A stretch of DNA of 64,000 bases, from NCBI GenBank assembly GCA_947497295.1, contig CANMFU010000006.1:62001-126000 (forward strand). The letters run 5' to 3'. Below the pieces are notes generated by a model. It worked only from the letters and a program-made list of their open reading frames with translations, ran no database searches and was not told where the DNA came from. The stretch comes from an uncultured Roseovarius sp. GTDB lineage: Bacteria > Pseudomonadota > Alphaproteobacteria > Rhodobacterales > Rhodobacteraceae. The stretch's first letter is position 1. Every line of letters begins with the position of its first letter. Shown here one piece after another: positions 59,809 to 64,000 of this stretch. The translations under genes were made by a program, and so were the position numbers.

Positions 59809-59833
59809 GGAACTTCGCGGTAGAGAAGGCGTT
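59809..59833 (+). promoter_or_regulatory. Consensus EcfG promoter
   Basis: GGAAC (59809-59813), exactly 16 bases, then CGTT (59830-59833) followed by T: a full match to the general stress promoter consensus. The downstream ATG at 59841 is so close that the transcript should be leaderless or nearly so. Confidence 0.7.
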
Positions 59834-59840
59834 TGCGGTC

Positions 59841-60464
59841 ATGGCCGAATATCAATCAGACGCGCGGCGCTCAAGGTCCGCAGATTCAGACTGTGACACC
59901 ACCCGAGGCAAAGGATGGACGTCGCGCCTGTCCCGCAGCACCGGCGGGCTGGCCGCATTGTCCTTTGCGGAAAGTACGGTGGTGCCTGTCCCGCTGGAAA
60001 CCATCGTCGTGCCGCTTATGGTCGGCCACCCGCGCCGTGCGCTGAAAATTGCGCTGGCGATCTGGCTGGGGTGCGTGGTTGGCGCCACCTTGTTTTACTT
60101 GCTCGGTTTGCTTTTGGCGGACCCATTGGTGCATCCCGTACTGGGCGCCGTGGGGCTGGAGGATGATTTTCAGAAGGTTGCCGACGACCTGTCCGGCGGC
60201 GGATTTTTCTGGACTATTTTCGTAGTGTCTTTTTCGCCGGTGCCGATGCAACTGGCCACTCTGGGTGCCGGCACGGTCGGGGGCAATCCGCTGGTATTTA
60301 TTGCGGCAATCGCGCTGTCCCGGGGTCTGCGGTACTTCGGACTGGCCATTCTGGCGCAACTGGTGGGGACACGGATTGCCCACCTGAAAATTCCCAAAGG
60401 CTGGCTGGTCGCCGGCATTGCAGTGCTGCTTCTGGCGGGCTGGGGCGTGATGCAGCTGGTTTAG
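59841..60464 (+). CDS. YqaA/DedA-like (VTT/SNARE-associated) membrane protein
   Basis: A 207-residue protein. After a polar, Ser/Arg-rich N terminus (1-35) come about four membrane segments with motifs of the YqaA branch of the DedA/VTT fold: FAESTVVPVPLETIVVPLM, then FSPVPMQLATLGAGTVG and ALSRGLRYFGLAI. DedA proteins are linked to lipid flipping and membrane homeostasis. The start is 8 bases past the -10 of a consensus EcfG promoter, so stress-induced leaderless translation is likely. No ribosome site is seen. Confidence 0.8.
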   Translation: MAEYQSDARRSRSADSDCDTTRGKGWTSRLSRSTGGLAALSFAESTVVPVPLETIVVPLMVGHPRRALKIALAIWLGCVVGATLFYLLGLLLADPLVHPVLGAVGLEDDFQKVADDLSGGGFFWTIFVVSFSPVPMQLATLGAGTVGGNPLVFIAAIALSRGLRYFGLAILAQLVGTRIAHLKIPKGWLVAGIAVLLLAGWGVMQLV

Positions 60465-60531
60465 GTCGATAGCGCTTGTCATCCGGTCAGGTATTTTCCA
60501 TCAAGGATGAGAATTATCCGGGGGCGATGAC

Positions 60532-63500
60532 ATGCAGAACGATTGGCAGCAGGTGCTGAAGGCCGAATGGGGTATCGAGGCGCGATTAACGCAACTGGAC
60601 GGGGAATACGATCTGAACTTTCGGGCCGTTGCAGCGCGAGGGACGTATATCCTCAAAGTCATGCGGCCCGGCTGTGATGCGCCCTTTATCGACATGCAGG
60701 TGGGTGCGCTGAACCATGCGCTGGCGGCTGCGCCGGGTCTGCCGTTGCCGCGTCCGATTGCGTCCTTGAGCGGCGCGCAGGTCGTCACAGCCGATGATGC
60801 AGACGGCCAGCCGCGTCTTGTCTGGCTGCAAGAGGCGCTGCCGGGTTTGTGTTATGCCCAATTCCGCCCGCACGCGCCTGCGTTGATCGAAGATCTGGGG
60901 GCGCAGATTGGCACGCTTGCCGCCGCATTAGCGGAGTATGCACATCCCGAACTGCACCGGGATTTGAAATGGAACCTGATGCAGGGCGGCTGGATTGCGG
61001 AGCATTTCGATACGGTCGCCGATCCGTCGCGGCAGGCGCTGTTGTGCGGCATTGCAGCTCAGTTCGACGCGCTCGCTCCGGTCTTGAATGAGTTGCCTGT
61101 GCAGGCGATCCATAACGACGTCAACGATTATAACATTTTGGTGTCGCTGGTTGGAACGCGCCCCACCGTGTCTGGCCTGATTGACATGGGCGATATGTGC
61201 GCCGCGCCGCGCATTTGCGATCTGGCAATTGCCGCCGCTTATGTGGTGCTGGACCATCCGGCACCCGAGGCGGCGCTGGAGGCTTTGGTGCGCGGCTATC
61301 ACCGCGCCAGTCCGTTGACCGGGGCCGAGCTGGACATGCTGCTGCCACTGCTGCGGATGCGTCTGGCGGTGAGCGTGGTCAATTCCACGCTGATGGCGCA
61401 GGAAAACCCGGACGATCCTTATGTGACGATTTCTCAGGCGCCCGCGTGGCGGTTCCTGGAGGGGCCGCAGCCCGGCCGCGATCTGCTGGCTTACCGGTTG
61501 CGTGCGGTGTGCGGGCTGCCGATCAGCGATGCCGCCGCGCGCGTGACGGCGTGGCTGGACACGGCGCGCGGCAGCTTTGCGCCCGTCACGGAGGGCGATC
61601 TGGCCTCTGCCCCGATGGGCGCGCTGTCGGTTGAGGCATGCGCAGTGCCGCGCGACCCATTCAATCTGAGCCAGCCGGAGGCGGCCCTTATCGGCAGCGA
61701 TACCTTCGGCCCCGAGGATATTTGGCTGGGCTATTACGGCGAGCCGCGCCTGATTTATACCGCGCCCGCGTTTCGCAAAGGGCCTTGGAAGGCATCGAAC
61801 AGGCGCACCATTCATCTGGGCATCGACGTTTTCGCGCCTGCTGGCCGTGCGGTGTTTACGCCGCTGGCCGCGACCGTCCACTTCACCGAAAAGCGCGACA
61901 CGCCGCTGGATTACGGCGGCATGGTGATCCTTGCCCATGTCACGCCCGAGGGAGATGAGTTCCATACGCTCTACGGCCATCTGGACCCCGCCAGTTTTGC
62001 CCATCTGCGCGAGGGCCAGACGCTGGCGGCGGGCGAGGCGTTCGCGGCCCTTGGCGACAACACTTGCAACGGTGGCTGGGCGCCGCACCTGCATTTCCAA
62101 CTGGCGCTGACGCTGGCAGGCATGGGCAATGACTGGCCCGGTGTGGCCGACCCGGATGAGGCCGAGCTGTGGTGCGCCATTTGCCCGAACCCTGCCGCAC
62201 TGATGAACCTGCCGGCTGAAAAGATGGCCTATACCGCGCCTGACAAGGCGGCGGTTCTGGCGGTGCGGGAGAAGCATTTCGGCGGCAATCTGAGACTCAG
62301 CTACAGCGATCCGGTCATGCTGCTGCGCGGCTGGCGGCATCATATGTTCGACGATTGGGGGCGGCCCTATCTGGATGCCTACAACAACGTGCCGCATGTC
62401 GGCCACGCGCATCCGCGCATTCAGGCGGTGGTGGCGGATCAACTGCTGCGGATGAATTCGAACACGCGCTATCTGCATCCCGCACAGGCGGAATTTGCCG
62501 AAAAAATTCTGTCGAAAATGCCGCCGCACCTGTCGGTGTGCTACTTTGTCAACTCGGGCAGCGAGGCGAATGAATTGGCCCTGCGGCTTGCGCGCGCCGC
62601 GACTGGCGGGCGCGGCATCGTTACGCCGAATCACGGCTATCACGGCAATACCACCGGCGCGATTGACATATCCGCCTATAAATTCAACGCGCGTGGCGGC
62701 ATCGGCAGGCCGGATCACGTCGCGCTGGTCGATCTGCCCGATGATTATCGCGGCGCGCATCGCCGCGATAATCCGCAGGCCGGCGGGCTTTATGCCGCGC
62801 AGGTGCAGGTGGCGATCAAATCGCTGCATAAGCGCGGTCATACGCTTGCCGGGTTCATTGCCGAAACCTTTCCCTCGGTCGGCGGCCAGATCATCCCGCC
62901 GCCGGGCTACCTGAGCGAGGTCTACAAGCGCATCCGCGCCGCCGGGGGCGTGTGCATCGCGGATGAGGTGCAGACCGGGCTGGGGCGCCTTGGCAGCCAT
63001 TACTTCGCTTTTCAGGCGCTGGGTGCATCGCCCGACATGGTCGTGCTGGGCAAACCCATCGGCAACGGGCATCCCTTGGGCGTGGTGGTGACAACACCGC
63101 AGATCGCCGAGGCGTTTGCGCAGGGGCCTGAATTCTTCTCGACGTTCGGCGGCTCGACCCTGTCCTGCCGGGTTGGCAAGACGGTGCTGGATATCGTCGA
63201 CGACGAGCGGCTCGCGCAGAATGCCGAGGTGATGGGCGCGCGCCTAATGGCGGGGCTCAAGGCGCTGATGGCGCGCCACGAGGCGATTGGCGATGTGCGT
63301 GGCATGGGCCTGTTTGTCGGGGTCGAACTGGTGACGAACCGCCGCGCGCGCAGCCCGGCAATCGATATCGCCGCCTATGTAATGAACCGCATGCGCGAAC
63401 ACCGCATCCTGATGGGGCGCGAAGGGCCGGACGACAATATCCTGAAAATCCGCCCGCCTCTGACGATCGACGCGGAAGGCATCGACATGATCCTTTACTA

Positions 63501-63549
63501 CCTCGATACCGTTCTGGCCGAGACGGGTGCGCAAGTCCGGGTCCGCTGA
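60532..63549 (+). CDS. Trifunctional fusion: APH-type kinase, M23 peptidase-like, class III aminotransferase
   Basis: A 1005-residue protein with three domains. Residues about 1-330 are an aminoglycoside-phosphotransferase/choline-kinase-like domain with catalytic HNDVNDYN and GLIDMGD. Residues about 395-545 are an M23/LytM domain with HLGID near 426 and HLHF near 519. Residues about 565-1000 are a fold-type I PLP enzyme with Lys near 841 in LGKPIGNG. Known relatives pair hydroxylysine or ethanolamine kinases with phospholyases of this PLP family, so phosphorylation then elimination of an amino alcohol is likely. The role of the M23 part is unclear. GGGGCG precedes the ATG. Confidence 0.88.
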   Translation: MQNDWQQVLKAEWGIEARLTQLDGEYDLNFRAVAARGTYILKVMRPGCDAPFIDMQVGALNHALAAAPGLPLPRPIASLSGAQVVTADDADGQPRLVWLQEALPGLCYAQFRPHAPALIEDLGAQIGTLAAALAEYAHPELHRDLKWNLMQGGWIAEHFDTVADPSRQALLCGIAAQFDALAPVLNELPVQAIHNDVNDYNILVSLVGTRPTVSGLIDMGDMCAAPRICDLAIAAAYVVLDHPAPEAALEALVRGYHRASPLTGAELDMLLPLLRMRLAVSVVNSTLMAQENPDDPYVTISQAPAWRFLEGPQPGRDLLAYRLRAVCGLPISDAAARVTAWLDTARGSFAPVTEGDLASAPMGALSVEACAVPRDPFNLSQPEAALIGSDTFGPEDIWLGYYGEPRLIYTAPAFRKGPWKASNRRTIHLGIDVFAPAGRAVFTPLAATVHFTEKRDTPLDYGGMVILAHVTPEGDEFHTLYGHLDPASFAHLREGQTLAAGEAFAALGDNTCNGGWAPHLHFQLALTLAGMGNDWPGVADPDEAELWCAICPNPAALMNLPAEKMAYTAPDKAAVLAVREKHFGGNLRLSYSDPVMLLRGWRHHMFDDWGRPYLDAYNNVPHVGHAHPRIQAVVADQLLRMNSNTRYLHPAQAEFAEKILSKMPPHLSVCYFVNSGSEANELALRLARAATGGRGIVTPNHGYHGNTTGAIDISAYKFNARGGIGRPDHVALVDLPDDYRGAHRRDNPQAGGLYAAQVQVAIKSLHKRGHTLAGFIAETFPSVGGQIIPPPGYLSEVYKRIRAAGGVCIADEVQTGLGRLGSHYFAFQALGASPDMVVLGKPIGNGHPLGVVVTTPQIAEAFAQGPEFFSTFGGSTLSCRVGKTVLDIVDDERLAQNAEVMGARLMAGLKALMARHEAIGDVRGMGLFVGVELVTNRRARSPAIDIAAYVMNRMREHRILMGREGPDDNILKIRPPLTIDAEGIDMILYYLDTVLAETGAQVRVR

Positions 63550-63641
63550 CCCTATACATCGCGGTTCATAGGGTGTAGAGGCGGCAACTTGCGCCCGCCG
63601 CCTTTCGCGCGCGCCCTTGAAACAGCAGAAAAATCAGATCC

Positions 63642-64000
63642 GTGAAAACAGCACTCGCCGATGCCATTGCCGCTCGTGGTTATACCACTCTCACCCCTGT
63701 TCAGGAGGCGGTGACGAATCCCGACCTTACCGGCGTCGATATGCTGGTGTCGGCTCAGACCGGATCGGGTAAGACGCTGGGCTTTGGCCTGGCCATCGCG
63801 CCGACTCTCTTGGGTGATGATGAGAAATTCGACGGTGCCGGCGCTCCGCTAGCGCTGGTGATTGCGCCCACCCGCGAGCTGGCCTTGCAGGTGAAACGCG
63901 AGCTGACATGGCTTTATGCCGGGGCGAACGCGGTGCTGGCGTCCTGCGTTGGCGGCATGGACATGCGCGACGAGCGGCGCGCGTTGCAGCGCGGCGCGCA
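63642..64000 (+). CDS. DEAD-box RNA helicase, N-terminal part
   Basis: The window edge cuts this gene after about 119 residues. Seen: the Q-motif-like TLTPVQEAV, Walker A AQTGSGKT near residue 38, and motif Ia APTRELALQV. This is a DEAD/DEAH-box helicase acting on RNA structure or ribosome assembly. The only sensible start is the GTG at 63642, which gives VKTALADAIAARGY, a family-like N terminus; the ribosome site is weak. Confidence 0.85.
   Translation, partial: MKTALADAIAARGYTTLTPVQEAVTNPDLTGVDMLVSAQTGSGKTLGFGLAIAPTLLGDDEKFDGAGAPLALVIAPTRELALQVKRELTWLYAGANAVLASCVGGMDMRDERRALQRGA

Noticed and set aside
60928..63072. A 714-codon open frame on the minus strand
   Set aside because: Antisense shadow of the three-domain fusion gene; repetitive Arg/His-rich translation.
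63549..63574. ACCCTA-N14-TAGGGT hairpin after the fusion gene
   Set aside because: Short stem with a large loop and no T-run; too weak for a terminator call.

Overview
The window looks like the chromosome of an alphaproteobacterium of the family Rhodobacteraceae (roseobacter type). This rests on GC-rich coding sequence, the metF/metR and putA/putR arrangements, a NepR-type general stress regulator with EcfG-like promoters, and an alphaproteobacterial SOS box (GTTC-N7-GTTC). No species is claimed. The assignment comes from recognising protein families by eye, not from a search.

Core region 1 (1-14615): a truncated AEC-family transporter, valS, an HD-domain protein, a DUF2235 alpha/beta hydrolase, metF with divergent metR, an NTF2-like protein, an inositol-monophosphatase-family enzyme, a GFA-family protein coupled to a rhomboid protease, the bifunctional proline catabolic gene putA with a divergent Lrp-type regulator, a TPR protein and tRNA-Leu(UAA).

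Genomic island (14616-43917, about 29.3 kb): it starts inside the 3' end of tRNA-Leu and ends at a 16-bp direct copy of that tRNA end. A P4-type tyrosine integrase lies just inside the right boundary. Next to the integrase is a replication/regulation block: an AlpA-like excisionase, a small unknown gene, a toprim primase and a RepA-like AAA ATPase. A cluster of CCGCAGT repeats beside repA could be an origin. I see no conjugation or virion genes. Cargo, from left to right: an IS630 remnant; a five-gene type I restriction-modification cluster (hsdM-hsdS-hsdR, a SprT-like protease and a membrane protein); a TauE/SafE-type exporter; the RnlA-RnlB toxin-antitoxin pair; an IS1182-type element; a NYN/OST-HTH protein; a DUF1992 protein; an HEPN-type protein; an internally deleted IS91-type element; a DNA-damage block (SRAP peptidase, umuD, umuC); and a soxC/soxD-like sulfite dehydrogenase pair preceded by a 45-codon ORF. 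Anti-invader functions, DNA repair and sulfur oxidation therefore travel together, and a dispersed repeat family marks the junctions between cargo modules.

Core region 2 (43918-64000): benE-type transporter, tig, metG, an MFS transporter, a RecD-like helicase, phosphomannomutase/phosphoglucomutase, a kpsT/kpsE-like capsule export pair, a uracil-DNA-glycosylase-family gene and an SseB-like gene. A stress-associated block follows (small membrane protein, nepR, phospholipase D-like protein, YqaA/DedA-like membrane protein) with several EcfG-like promoters. Then come a 1005-residue kinase/M23/aminotransferase fusion and the 5' end of a DEAD-box helicase gene.
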